This document shows, in pieces, positions 42,050 to 51,172 of a stretch of DNA of 64,000 nt; the first letter of the stretch is position 1; every line of letters starts with the position of its first letter. Position numbers and translations under genes: made by a program. The notes under the pieces were generated by a model. It was not told the DNA's origin and did no database searches. It was given only the letters and a program-made list of their open reading frames with translations. Where the stretch lies: contig JACZRS010000018.1 in the NCBI GenBank assembly GCA_022574595.1, forward strand, positions 36,243-100,242, given 5' to 3'. This DNA is from Planctomycetota bacterium. Lineage in GTDB: Bacteria > Planctomycetota > Phycisphaerae > Phycisphaerales > SM1A02.

Positions 42050-42838
42050 ATGAAGGGCGAAAAAACGCTTAAGCAACGCTACAAAGCGGTAAAAGATCGC
42101 ATTGCAGCCGCGGCCAAGCGATGCGGCCGATCACCCGATGGGATATTACTTTCGGTAGTAACCAAATTCGCTTCAATTGACCAGATTCGTGAGCTAATCG
42201 AGCTTGGTCACGTTGATTTTTGTGAGAACCGAGTGCAGAACCTGATTCAGCGTGCAGCTCAGATTGAGGAGTTTCTAGCAAGGCATCGTCAACTCACCAG
42301 TGGCAGAAAAGTGAATATCCCCGAGCAAGTTCGTTGGCACATGATTGGTGGCTTGCAGCGAAACAAGGTTCGCAAGGTAATAAATATAGTCCGTCTGATC
42401 CATAGTGTGGACTCGCTTCGCCTTGCCGAGGAAATTCAACAAGCAGCTGCAAAACTAGATGAGCCCATTGAAGTTCTATTACAAGTAAATACTTCGGGCG
42501 AAAAAACCAAATCAGGCGTAGCACCCGCAGCGGCTATGCACCTTTTAGAACAAATCGACACCATGATGAGCCTCTGTCCACGCGGTCTAATGTGCATGGC
42601 CCCATTGGAAGAAGATCCTCAAAATGCGGGGCCGGTCTTTGAGCGTTGCCACGAACTTTTTGATGAAATTAAAAAATCAGGATGTGCAGGCGAGCACTTT
42701 GATATTTTATCCATGGGTATGAGCAACGACTTTGAAGTGGCGATTGAACATGGCTCGAACTTGGTGCGAGTTGGTACTGCGATCTTTGGGACGCCTGATC
42801 CTTCTCAACAAGAAGAAAGCGATACCGCTGATTCATAA
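42050..42838 (+). CDS. yggS: YggS/PROSC-family PLP homeostasis protein
   Basis: 262 residues from the ATG at 42050 (earlier in-frame starts at 41999 and 42020 add residues not seen in the family). Lys39 (LSVVTKF) is the PLP-binding lysine; GENRVQ-like ENRVQNL, WHMIGGLQRNK, LLQVNTSGEKTKSG, and GMSNDFEVAIEHGSNLVRVGTAIFG complete the fold-type III barrel. It buffers pyridoxal phosphate and affects amino-acid metabolism. Confidence 0.95.
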   Translation: MKGEKTLKQRYKAVKDRIAAAAKRCGRSPDGILLSVVTKFASIDQIRELIELGHVDFCENRVQNLIQRAAQIEEFLARHRQLTSGRKVNIPEQVRWHMIGGLQRNKVRKVINIVRLIHSVDSLRLAEEIQQAAAKLDEPIEVLLQVNTSGEKTKSGVAPAAAMHLLEQIDTMMSLCPRGLMCMAPLEEDPQNAGPVFERCHELFDEIKKSGCAGEHFDILSMGMSNDFEVAIEHGSNLVRVGTAIFGTPDPSQQEESDTADS

Positions 42839-42844
42839 ACATCA

Positions 42845-44869
42845 CTAAGCGTTCGCGGCAACATTGCAAGGTGCTTCAAGCAAATGCAACACACGCAGCA
42901 ACGACGCAACTGACCACGCTTGAGCAGAACAGCCTGCGGGTCGATGTGGTGGATCCGCATCGTATATTTCAGCGATTTGCCCCAGACAACCTGATTCAAG
43001 TTCAGCTATGAGTGGACTAATTACCTTAGTTACTTGTAATTTTGAGTCCTCGCTGAATTCGTTAACGCGCAGAAGTGCTTCACAATAAGGCCCAATGAGC
43101 CATGGCCAAACTGTTCCCTGATGATAAGCCTTGTCACGCTCATACATATTTCCTTCATAGCGCGGGCAATAATCTTCATCTTGTGGGCTAAGCGTACGCA
43201 AGCCGAAGGGAGTAAGCAGGTTTTTCTTCACTGTGTCAACAACTGCTTCTTGCTGCAGATGTGTAAGAGGAGAATGGGGTAGTGATACTGCGAAGATTTG
43301 ATTGGGGCGTAGTTTTCGATCACCAACCCAGTCTTCATTTGTGGGCACAAGAACATCGTGACAACAATCTTGCTCCGGCCACCAGAAATTCATTTGCATG
43401 GATAGAGCTGCGTGCCCCGCAAGTTCTCTAAGCTCACAAGCTTCATCTTCATCGTGAGTAAGTTCAGCTACGATATGTAGTGCGCTATACCATAGTGCGT
43501 TAATTTCAATGGCTTTGCCGTACCTGGGCGTAAATACAACACCATCCCTCGTTGCGTCCATCCAGGTAATTTGTGTTGATGGGTTGCCAGCAGTAATTAA
43601 GCCATCAAAGCAACGATGAATGGAATAGTCCGTACCTGCTCGGTAGGCTTTGATAATGTTCCTGCAAGCATCAAGCAAGAAGTCTATTTCACGGTCTTCT
43701 GAAGCGTTAGCGTACTCGCCCACTGCACTAATAAACCATAGGCTGGCATCAACGGTGTTGTAATGTGGCTTGCCGGTGTCATCATCAAAGCGATTTGGGA
43801 TTAAGCCTTTGTGCAAATGCTTTGCGAATGTATCGAGGATCATACGCGCTTCGTCAAAGCGTGATCGAGTTAGCAGCAGCCCGGGCAAGCTAATAAGTGC
43901 ATCACGCCCCCAATCTGCAAACCACGGATAGCCTGCAATAATTGATAATCCACTAGAATCATCTAGTTTTCGATGAACGATGAATTGATCCGCTGCCAAT
44001 GCTAACTGCTGCGCACCGGATTTGCTTCCAGTAAGCTTTAATGGTTTTGTAATGGATTGAGATGTTTTGATAGCATTAAAATCACAATCTTCAGCGCAAT
44101 CCAGTTGCACGTTTAATTGTAGTGATTGAAGCTTTGTTTGAGAGTTAAGCTGCAATACACCTGGTGAATAAATGTCTTCAACAAATTGCTGATGGCGATT
44201 GCGGTCTTTTGTATAAAGCAGATTGCGCCACCAAAGAGGATCGATATCCCAACTGCCCTCGCCTTTGTGTTGCAAACTAACACTTATTGACTTATTGGAT
44301 ACAAAGAGCCCGTCATTTGTAATTTCACAATTGGGCGCGCATGTTGAATCGCTCTTTACATCATGAAAGTTGCGCATGGGAGTGAACGGCCGAAGCTCAA
44401 ATTTGAAATCGCTCGCATCGCAATTGATTTCGTAATTAATTTGTGCTTGGTTTTTCCCGTGAATTAGTTTTAGTTTTCGCGTTACTTGAGCTACACCAAA
44501 ATCCCACTTCCACTGAACTGTATGTTGATTAATTACAGTAAACTCTACAAGCTTTTTCCAACCATCAGGGTGCAGCAGATCGTCATCTTCAAATTGCTGC
44601 GTTGATAGATCGAATGTTTGTCCTTGCACTACTAGCTGTTCGATGATTGAGTGTAGAACAACCACGCGCTTAACTGGCGGCATCACCGAGGCGATAAGCA
44701 ATCCGTGATACTTGCTGGTGTTTGCGCCCAGTGCGGTTCCCATAGCATAGCCACCAAGTCCATTGGTTAGCAGCCACTCTTTTTTTAGAGCTAGATGAGG
44801 ATCGGATGTGTCGACTTTGCAAACGGTCATTGCTAGTACTCTTGTGGGCTTAGCTAGATCTATAGCCAT
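42845..44869 (-). CDS. Glycogen debranching enzyme (amylo-alpha-1,6-glucosidase)
   Basis: 674 residues. N-terminal beta domain (LLTNGLGGYAMGTALGANTSKYHGLL) and C-terminal (alpha/alpha)6 barrel with GYPWFADWGRDALISLPGLL, WMDATRDGVVFTPRYGKAIEINALWY and YERDKAYHQGTVWPWLIGPY. This is the GDE_N plus GDE_C arrangement of archaeal/bacterial-type debranching enzymes that cleave alpha-1,6 links in glycogen. A start at 44830 is also possible. It converges on the YggS gene with a 6-bp gap. Confidence 0.93.
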   Translation of the reverse strand: MAIDLAKPTRVLAMTVCKVDTSDPHLALKKEWLLTNGLGGYAMGTALGANTSKYHGLLIASVMPPVKRVVVLHSIIEQLVVQGQTFDLSTQQFEDDDLLHPDGWKKLVEFTVINQHTVQWKWDFGVAQVTRKLKLIHGKNQAQINYEINCDASDFKFELRPFTPMRNFHDVKSDSTCAPNCEITNDGLFVSNKSISVSLQHKGEGSWDIDPLWWRNLLYTKDRNRHQQFVEDIYSPGVLQLNSQTKLQSLQLNVQLDCAEDCDFNAIKTSQSITKPLKLTGSKSGAQQLALAADQFIVHRKLDDSSGLSIIAGYPWFADWGRDALISLPGLLLTRSRFDEARMILDTFAKHLHKGLIPNRFDDDTGKPHYNTVDASLWFISAVGEYANASEDREIDFLLDACRNIIKAYRAGTDYSIHRCFDGLITAGNPSTQITWMDATRDGVVFTPRYGKAIEINALWYSALHIVAELTHDEDEACELRELAGHAALSMQMNFWWPEQDCCHDVLVPTNEDWVGDRKLRPNQIFAVSLPHSPLTHLQQEAVVDTVKKNLLTPFGLRTLSPQDEDYCPRYEGNMYERDKAYHQGTVWPWLIGPYCEALLRVNEFSEDSKLQVTKVISPLIAELESGCLGQIAEIYDADPPHRPAGCSAQAWSVASLLRVLHLLEAPCNVAANA

Positions 44870-44961
44870 AGCTAAACCGACAGATTTCGACTCCTGTGCA
44901 TAGCAATATCGAGCGGAAAGTCACGTTTGGCCAATTTATTGTACTAGTTATTTGGGCTTTT

Positions 44962-45288
44962 TTATTGCCTTGCTCGATTGAACGTAGCGCTGAGATCCCA
45001 ACCATCTTTTAGCAAGACACCGCCACGCTTTGCATCTTCTACTTCATAAACAAGCAAGACTTGATCGCGGTTATCTATAACATACACCAATTCATCCGGA
45101 TCGGTATCGCCGCCGCGTCCTGAGTTTGTGGTCATAACCGAGTAATCACCGCGAGAAGAAGCCATCTCAGCAAAAGCAGCTTGCCCGGGCAACTTGCCCG
45201 CTTGGATAATTACCAAGGCCCCGATAATAAAAGCGGACGCCCAGAGTACCGCAGCTGAACCATTTATTTGTTGAGGAGAATTAGTCAT
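44962..45288 (-). CDS. Small anchored protein (paralogue 1)
   Basis: 108 residues from the ATG at 45288, with GGAG 9 bases before. One N-terminal helix (AAVLWASAFIIGALVIIQA), then SSRGDYSVMTTNSG and ELVYVIDNRDQVLLVYEVED. It shares RGDY-x-V/I..YVIDxxxQxxxV with the next gene upstream, so the two are paralogues in one operon. Proteins of this type are seen in planctomycetes; the function is unknown. Confidence 0.75.
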   Translation of the reverse strand: MTNSPQQINGSAAVLWASAFIIGALVIIQAGKLPGQAAFAEMASSRGDYSVMTTNSGRGGDTDPDELVYVIDNRDQVLLVYEVEDAKRGGVLLKDGWDLSATFNRARQ

Positions 45289-45315
45289 TTTATCATACTC
45301 CAATCAGAACTCTTA

Positions 45316-45651
45316 TTACCGACCTGGTGTTTGTGATCGCAATACACTTCTAGCGTCGCCTGCCAGGTTGCGATATCCTATGCCGTCCAATTTCTTGTTT
45401 GATGTATCGTACATAGCTACAATCATTTCTTGATTGACAGCATCTATAACATATACCAAAGAGCTATTAGAGCCGTTGGCGCCACCCCCAACTATTGTAT
45501 AATCTCCACGCACTCTACTTTGTGCAGTAACAGCAGGCGCTAGAGTTACAAGCGCTAATACACATAAGAGTGCTGCGTTGATAACAAGCAGACTTCGTAT
45601 GCTGGGGCCAGCACGCGTAGGCAACTTGGCTTTATTTGTCATCAGTTGCAT
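45316..45651 (-). CDS. Small exported protein (paralogue 2)
   Basis: 111 residues, with AGGA before the ATG. An export helix (SLLVINAALLCVLALVTLAPAVTAQ) is followed by RGDYTIVGGGANGSNSSLVYVIDAVNQEMIVAMYD, similar to paralogue 1. Probably periplasmic or anchored. Co-transcribed with 44962 (gap 27 bp). Confidence 0.78.
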   Translation of the reverse strand: MQLMTNKAKLPTRAGPSIRSLLVINAALLCVLALVTLAPAVTAQSRVRGDYTIVGGGANGSNSSLVYVIDAVNQEMIVAMYDTSNKKLDGIGYRNLAGDARSVLRSQTPGR

Positions 45652-45727
45652 AATTATAATTCCTCTTTTTTCAGCCGGCAGGCGTCACCGGCAAGTTGCA
45701 ATAATGCCATCCACCCCAAGTCTTCGG

Positions 45728-45931
45728 TTAATCTTGGTGACTTCGCTTCGATGGCAATAGGCTTACTGCAATCACTAAAGTTGCTAGAAAGAACATCACC
45801 ATATAACCAAGCCACACAGGTGAATTGCGACGCAGTGTTGGGTCAGGTACTGTTTGTGCGAAACATATCACAGGGGCGAAAATCGCCATTAACGCGAACA
45901 GTGCTGAAACAATTTTTGTGGTTATTTTCAT
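45728..45931 (-). CDS. Small two-helix membrane protein
   Basis: 67 residues starting MKITTKIVSALFALM. A signal-like first helix ending at CFAQ, then a second helix (YMVMFFLATLVIAVSLLP). No cofactor motif. It lies between the HYExAFE gene and the paralogue pair on the same strand. Confidence 0.65.
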   Translation of the reverse strand: MKITTKIVSALFALMAIFAPVICFAQTVPDPTLRRNSPVWLGYMVMFFLATLVIAVSLLPSKRSHQD

Positions 45932-45936
45932 CATAT

Positions 45937-46500
45937 TTAGGATATGCCCACAATAGGGGCCTCGCAAGCATCTTCTTTTGTCATTTCCCGTCTTGCCACG
46001 AAAGGCCTGCTAATTAGCCTAAATTCCTTTGCGGGCACGTACACAGTCTTCCATTTGGGTGATCGCTGCTTCATAACTTTTTTATAGGCATCCAGGGAAA
46101 CCTCTCTCAGTGCATACCAGCGGCTGCCAAAGGCGAATACTTCCTCAAAAAGGGCGTCCGGGGGCTGCTGGCGGAGGCAATAGGCAAAGACAAAAACTGC
46201 CTGAAAACCATCTCCGAAAAGCTCCTGCCAATGGGTCAATCCTTCAATATCATCAAGAGTAACCCAACTCTCAAAGGTACGTCCTTTGCCGCTTTCGGAT
46301 CCAAACATTCTCCCCTTTACATCAATAAGTAGATTGCGATTTACTGCGTATACCACGAAATCAAATGATTTAAGTGATAGTGGAGCGCTGCCATTTGAGA
46401 TAAGCGACTTCTTGGCTTCATCCACCGCAACGTAGGGGATGTGGTTTGCGCGCAGGTAATATTCAAATGCTTTCTCGTAATGAAATCTACGTTGAGCCAT
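45937..46500 (-). CDS. HYExAFE-family protein
   Basis: 187 residues. RRFHYEKAFEYYLRANHIPYVAVDEAKK is the name-giving motif. LKSFDFVVYAVNRNLLIDVKGRM resembles a PD-(D/E)XK nuclease core (D..D-x-K), and TFESWVTLDDIEGLTHW is typical of this planctomycete family. The cellular role is not established. It follows metF by 22 bp on the same strand. Confidence 0.88.
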   Translation of the reverse strand: MAQRRFHYEKAFEYYLRANHIPYVAVDEAKKSLISNGSAPLSLKSFDFVVYAVNRNLLIDVKGRMFGSESGKGRTFESWVTLDDIEGLTHWQELFGDGFQAVFVFAYCLRQQPPDALFEEVFAFGSRWYALREVSLDAYKKVMKQRSPKWKTVYVPAKEFRLISRPFVARREMTKEDACEAPIVGIS

Positions 46501-46522
46501 GACTTTTCACCCCACTGTTTAC

Positions 46523-47437
46523 CTACCTAAGAACTGATGAATCCTTTGCGCCCAAAGTTTGATAAATCTGCTTCGTAACGTCAGATTGATTTAAAGTATA
46601 AAAGTGTATTCCGTTTACTTTGTTATCCAGTAGATCGCTACATTGCTGAGTTGCCCAAAGCAGTCCGAACTGCCTTACCGCATCTGCATCATCTTGCCTG
46701 CGCTGTATACCCTTTAAGAGCCTGGCAGGAAAGCGCGTACCTGCTGCGAGTTCAGCCATACGATTCATGTTCGAAATCGAAGTAATAGGCATAATACCTG
46801 CTAATAACGGCACGTTTATGCCTATAAGATCGCACCTTTCGCGCCAATCATAAAAATCATTATTATCAAAGAACATCTGTGTACACACATAGTCCGCGCC
46901 GGCATCAACCTTGGCTTTTAGGAATTCTAATTCTTTAAATCTATGTGGTGTCGCAGGATGGCCTTCCGGAAAACCCGCTACTCCTATGCCAAACCCTTGA
47001 GGATGGGGGTGAGCGTTCTTATCATTAAACTTGCGAATACTTTTTACAAGATCAATTGCGTACTTAAAGTCAGCTTTGGATGGATCATAATTTGTTGCAT
47101 CGCGCGGGACATCGCCATGCAGGGCCAGGATGTTACTGATATTTGCCTCAGCATACCGCCCAAGTAACAACTGAATATCGTTGTGGCTGTGACAAACGCA
47201 TGTAAGATGAGGAACAGGGTCTAGCTTGGTCTTCTCATGAAGCCGAACTACTAGATCATGTGTCTGCTGACGTGTTGAACCGCCTGCTCCATAGGTTACC
47301 GATACGAAGGATGGCTGAAGCTCTTCAAAATCTGTTATCCGCATAAACAAGGATTCCCAACCCGCATCAGTTCTTGGTGGAAAGAACTCGAAGCTAAACG
47401 TTGTGGAATCTCTTTGGAAAATGTCACGAATATGCAT
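46523..47437 (-). CDS. metF: 5,10-methylenetetrahydrofolate reductase
   Basis: 304 residues, complete. FSFEFFPPRTDAGWESLF contains the catalytic Glu, and SVTYGAGGSTRQQTHDLV, ILALHGDVPRD, GVAGFPEGHP and TQMFFDN are all family landmarks of the FAD-binding TIM barrel. The product supplies methyl groups for methionine. It is divergent from rex. Confidence 0.97.
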   Translation of the reverse strand: MHIRDIFQRDSTTFSFEFFPPRTDAGWESLFMRITDFEELQPSFVSVTYGAGGSTRQQTHDLVVRLHEKTKLDPVPHLTCVCHSHNDIQLLLGRYAEANISNILALHGDVPRDATNYDPSKADFKYAIDLVKSIRKFNDKNAHPHPQGFGIGVAGFPEGHPATPHRFKELEFLKAKVDAGADYVCTQMFFDNNDFYDWRERCDLIGINVPLLAGIMPITSISNMNRMAELAAGTRFPARLLKGIQRRQDDADAVRQFGLLWATQQCSDLLDNKVNGIHFYTLNQSDVTKQIYQTLGAKDSSVLR

Positions 47438-47534
47438 ATAGCTATATGTTACGCGAAGATTGCCCCGGCGCAGCTATATATGCCAACGGCTAAGGCTGGT
47501 AAACTATTTATTGTTCTTAGGAGAGATGCTTTTT

Positions 47535-48200
47535 ATGACATCGTCTAGATCCAAGATTCCGCGGGCTACTGTAAAACGCCTCAGCTTGTACCTGCGCGAA
47601 TTGGAATCCAGGCATAATCAGAATCAAAAAACCATCAACTCCAAGCAATTAGGAGATGTTCTAAGCCTCACAGACGCTCAGGTACGCAAGGATTTGGCAT
47701 ATTTTGGCCAATTTGGGTATCCGGGCGTTGGATATAGAATCCTGGAGCTGATTGAGAATCTAAGGCGGATTCTGGGTACTGATCGAAAATGGAACGCTGT
47801 CGTCATCGGAGCTGGGAATATCGGTCGGGCCATCATGGCTTACCAAAGATTTCGCCAAAAGGGCTTTGAGGTTGTCGCGGTACTCGATAATGATCGTTCA
47901 GTAGTTGGGCAGGTAATCTCCGGTCATCACGTAAGGCCCATGAGCGACCTAAATGATCTGGTTCAGCAGCGCGACGTAAAAATAGGAATCCTGGCTGTGC
48001 CCGCACCGGTCGCACAAGAAGTCGCAGATCAACTTATCGAAGCGGGCGTGCAAGGCATATTAAACTTTGCCCCTGTCCGATTGGATGTACATGATGCGGT
48101 AGGTATTACTAGCGTTGACTTTTCAGTGGCACTTGAACAATTAGCGTTTCAGATATCCCTTGGTGTCACAGGTTCGTTAGAGGAAGAAAACGACCAATAA
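47535..48200 (+). CDS. rex: Redox-sensing transcriptional repressor Rex
   Basis: 221 residues from the ATG at 47535 (AGGAG 11 bases upstream; another ATG 9 bases earlier is too close to it). A winged HTH (IPRATVKRLSLYLRELESR, LTDAQVRKDLAYFGQFGYPGVGY) precedes a Rossmann domain (VVIGAGNIGRAIM). Rex senses NADH/NAD and represses fermentation and respiration genes. Conserved VGY-x-I and the domain-swapped C-terminal helix (FSVALEQLAFQIS) are present. Confidence 0.95.
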   Translation: MTSSRSKIPRATVKRLSLYLRELESRHNQNQKTINSKQLGDVLSLTDAQVRKDLAYFGQFGYPGVGYRILELIENLRRILGTDRKWNAVVIGAGNIGRAIMAYQRFRQKGFEVVAVLDNDRSVVGQVISGHHVRPMSDLNDLVQQRDVKIGILAVPAPVAQEVADQLIEAGVQGILNFAPVRLDVHDAVGITSVDFSVALEQLAFQISLGVTGSLEEENDQ

Positions 48201-48215
48201 TGCTTTTAAGCATGA

Positions 48216-49190
48216 TTAGAGTTTGGGGATTTCCACTAAGTGAGGGCTTTGGATCTTTTTACCTTTAGACATATTGCGCATGTCTATTGGCTCTTCAAGC
48301 ACTTCGCCGTTAACCAGGTGATTCGGGAACTTTCGAAGTAGTTCTTGCACTTCACTGCTTAGAATTCCTGATTGGTGATCAATTACTCGATGATCGAAAA
48401 CTCCTATTGTAACCATGCTTAAACGCTTATCATCATCATGATAGAAATATGCTTCATATCCCTGGGCTCTTAGTTTGGATGTATAAGTCTGGGCTTTGCT
48501 TCGAATATGTTTAAGTGTAAGTTTTCCACTTTCAAAATCACCCCACATTGCCACTTGTAAAGTATAAAGTTGATTGGTCTTTGGATGCGCCCTGCGTGCC
48601 GAAAGTAAATTATGCGGGTGCAGAGTTGATGCTTCGTTGGTGCGCAAGCGGCGAAGCATCGCCCTGGGAAATGCAATTCGACCCTGGATCTTTGTCTGTT
48701 GGACTAGTTCTTTAGCTGCCTGGGCATCGGAATCGGTAGCACTGTCGAAACTGCCAAATACCACCATTGACCCCTTTGTTGATGTGTGGACTCTTACTGC
48801 GGTTAGTTCCGGAGCTACCATTGCTATTTGAGCAGCCATTGTCGCAGCTGCGCGTTGATGGTTTGAGGCTGTAAAGGTTCTTAAAACTACAGTCCAGACC
48901 GTAGTTGGCTCTACTGCGGATGGATCGGTGGTTGATGCGGCTTGCGTACGTCTCCTTATAGTAGAAACACGCTGGTCGATCGGCCTCCAGTTTTCTCCCC
49001 AGTCTTGCTGCTGGGCTTGCTGCTGGGGAGAAATATTTTGCGAACCTTGGGCTACAACAGAATTTCTAGAAGATTCGAAGCCTTTTTTGGTTTTTGTTCC
49101 TTCACCACAGGCAACGAAAACCACAGCCAAAATCATCAGTATCAGCAAGGAGAAAAGGCTTTTATCGGCTCTATGAAAATGAGTTGACAT
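48216..49190 (-). CDS. Lipoprotein with SPOR-like repeats
   Basis: 324 residues. Lipobox LAVVFVACGE near residue 28. Two similar domains of about 80 residues (WTVVLRTFTASNHQRAAATMAAQI and LYTLQVAMWGDFESGKLTLKHIRSKAQTYTSKLRAQGYEAYFYHDD) recall sporulation-related (SPOR) peptidoglycan-binding folds. A Gln-rich linker joins them to the anchor. The location is presumably the inner or outer membrane, facing the periplasm. Confidence 0.7.
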   Translation of the reverse strand: MSTHFHRADKSLFSLLILMILAVVFVACGEGTKTKKGFESSRNSVVAQGSQNISPQQQAQQQDWGENWRPIDQRVSTIRRRTQAASTTDPSAVEPTTVWTVVLRTFTASNHQRAAATMAAQIAMVAPELTAVRVHTSTKGSMVVFGSFDSATDSDAQAAKELVQQTKIQGRIAFPRAMLRRLRTNEASTLHPHNLLSARRAHPKTNQLYTLQVAMWGDFESGKLTLKHIRSKAQTYTSKLRAQGYEAYFYHDDDKRLSMVTIGVFDHRVIDHQSGILSSEVQELLRKFPNHLVNGEVLEEPIDMRNMSKGKKIQSPHLVEIPKL

Positions 49191-49441
49191 TGTTAGTTTT
49201 CCTTCGGCAACATACCCACTTTTCTTTACTGCGCATATAACTACTATTATAGCTTAAATCGTTAAGTGCAAGGCGTTTATACAAAGATTGGGCATAACCC
49301 CAATGTTCAAGAATTTTAGACCTCGCAGACGATAAAAAAGGTGTGGCAATGAGTCCCCGCAGGCACTCATTTTAGCCACGGAATGATGGCAAAAATGATG
49401 AGGCGGCACCCTATTTCAAGTCGCCAAGGAGCTACTTAGAC

Positions 49442-49732
49442 ATGCCCGATATTTCTTCAATTGGCCACGGATCGGTTGGCCCGATCAATCGACCACCCAT
49501 CAACAATGGGCTTGCTAGTGGCTATCACAGCAGAACTCCAAGAACAGATCGGGCGACGGATCGAGTCGAGCTATCAGATCACGCCAAATTGCTGGACCGA
49601 TTGCGGCAATTGCCAGATATTCGCCAAGATCTTGTTGATCGTATTCGTCAGGAAATAACTGATGGAAACTACGAAACGCCAGGCAAACTCGATAATGCCA
49701 TTGATGGCGTTTTTAGAGAGTTCACTGAATAA
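49442..49732 (+). CDS. flgM: Anti-sigma-28 factor FlgM
   Basis: 96 residues. The C-terminal DRVELSDHAKLLDRLRQLPDIRQDLVDRIRQEITDGNYETPGKLDNAIDGVF fits FlgM, which binds sigma-28 until the flagellar hook is complete. The N-terminal half is disordered and Pro/Ser-rich, as in other members. No other flagellar gene is in the window. Confidence 0.9.
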   Translation: MPDISSIGHGSVGPINRPPINNGLASGYHSRTPRTDRATDRVELSDHAKLLDRLRQLPDIRQDLVDRIRQEITDGNYETPGKLDNAIDGVFREFTE

Positions 49733-49846
49733 ACTCATTAGACATAGCTCAAATTCAAATAGTGATATGCCTTCGGCAGCGAGTCCCTAATTTGGGATGC
49801 GCCTTCGGTATGTCTGCGTAGTGAACTTCCTACCAACTTGAAGTGG

Positions 49847-51172
49847 CTAATCCTTGATGATCCCAAGCTGTCGGTATTTTTCACGGTATTTATCGTTCAG
49901 TGTCTTGTGACGATTACCTAGATCAATTCGCTTTCCGTCAATGAAGGCTACAAGCGTATCCGTTGTAATTTCTAATGGATCGCCATCGGTGATTATCAGC
50001 GTTGCGTATTTGTTGACCTCAATTGAACCATGTGTACCTCCCAGACCAATTATTTGAGCTGCATTAAGCGTAATGGAGCGCAAAGCTTCGGCCCTTGGTA
50101 ATCCATATGCAACAGCGGTTGCTGCGTTGTGGTTTAAGTTGCGTTCATGTGCAGGTGATGTGCCGGACGCTATGGCAAATTTAATCCCAGCTTCGTGGAG
50201 TTTGGCGGGCAAAGTAAACGGCCGATCATAATCGTCGTGGCGATTGCTGGGTAAGTGATGAAGACCCGTAATTATCACAGGGATATTGTGCTTTGTTAAT
50301 AAGGGAATAGTTCTATCTGCATCTTGACCACCAACAATTACAATCTTGAGCTTACGCCTAACCGCCCAGGCAACCGCAGATTCAATTTGCCCAATCGAGC
50401 TTGCGCGCACAAAGACTGGTTTGCGTCGCTTAAGAACATAGCGCATTGCTTCGTATCGAAGATCCTTAGACAATTTAGCATCTGCATCACGTGAGTATGC
50501 ATAAGCAAGCGCATCATCAAACAGATCTTCGATAAGTTTTAGATTCTTTTCTATCTGTTTGAGTTGATCGCTTTCACTAGTGGTATTAAACCTTGAGCGC
50601 CTGGCTGGTTCAGTGCGTGGCCAATTGATTAGCAATCCCGCTTCTGGATCAATTGTCATATCTTCCCACGTCCAACCGTCGAGCCGCATCACCGAACCTC
50701 TGCCGGAAACTAAACCTCCGCGCGGAAATACCATTGCGGTGAGAATTCCATTTGCGCGCGCAACCGGAATCAAAGCTGAATCAGGATTCACCGCAACCGC
50801 TGCTCGAACCTCTGGCTTAACTTGCCCAAGCTCGGTGTGATCGTTGGTAACCTCTATTGATGAAGTCTCGGTTAAACCCATGTACGTATCAGTTGCTATC
50901 AAGCCGGGGTAAACGTGAAGACCACTTGCGTCTACCAGCACAGCACCCGGCACTGTTGGGAGCTTGCCTTTACCTACATGCAAGATGATTCCGTTTTCAA
51001 ACAAAACGTAGCCATCATCTTCAATCATCTCACCTGAAACAGTATGAATTGTTGCGGAATGGATAATGATTGGTTTGTCTTGAGTGGCTGCTGGGATTTG
51101 ACGCGATTGTGCAAAAGCAGTTGCACTAAGGAGAAGCGATATAACCATGCTAATTGAGAATAAACGCTGCAT
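49847..51172 (-). CDS. Exported amidohydrolase-family protein
   Basis: 441 residues. Signal peptide about 1-22 (LFSISMVISLLLSATAFAQ). Metal-dependent hydrolase fold with IHTVSGEMIEDDGYVLFENG and a C-terminal GSIEVNKYATLIITDGDPLE. The HxH motif after the first strand is replaced (IATDTYMG), so metal binding may be incomplete and the protein possibly inactive or a partner of the larger enzyme. Its ATG overlaps the stop of that gene (TAATG), indicating coupled expression. Start chosen from GGAGG 9 bases upstream. Confidence 0.85.
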   Translation of the reverse strand: MQRLFSISMVISLLLSATAFAQSRQIPAATQDKPIIIHSATIHTVSGEMIEDDGYVLFENGIILHVGKGKLPTVPGAVLVDASGLHVYPGLIATDTYMGLTETSSIEVTNDHTELGQVKPEVRAAVAVNPDSALIPVARANGILTAMVFPRGGLVSGRGSVMRLDGWTWEDMTIDPEAGLLINWPRTEPARRSRFNTTSESDQLKQIEKNLKLIEDLFDDALAYAYSRDADAKLSKDLRYEAMRYVLKRRKPVFVRASSIGQIESAVAWAVRRKLKIVIVGGQDADRTIPLLTKHNIPVIITGLHHLPSNRHDDYDRPFTLPAKLHEAGIKFAIASGTSPAHERNLNHNAATAVAYGLPRAEALRSITLNAAQIIGLGGTHGSIEVNKYATLIITDGDPLEITTDTLVAFIDGKRIDLGNRHKTLNDKYREKYRQLGIIKD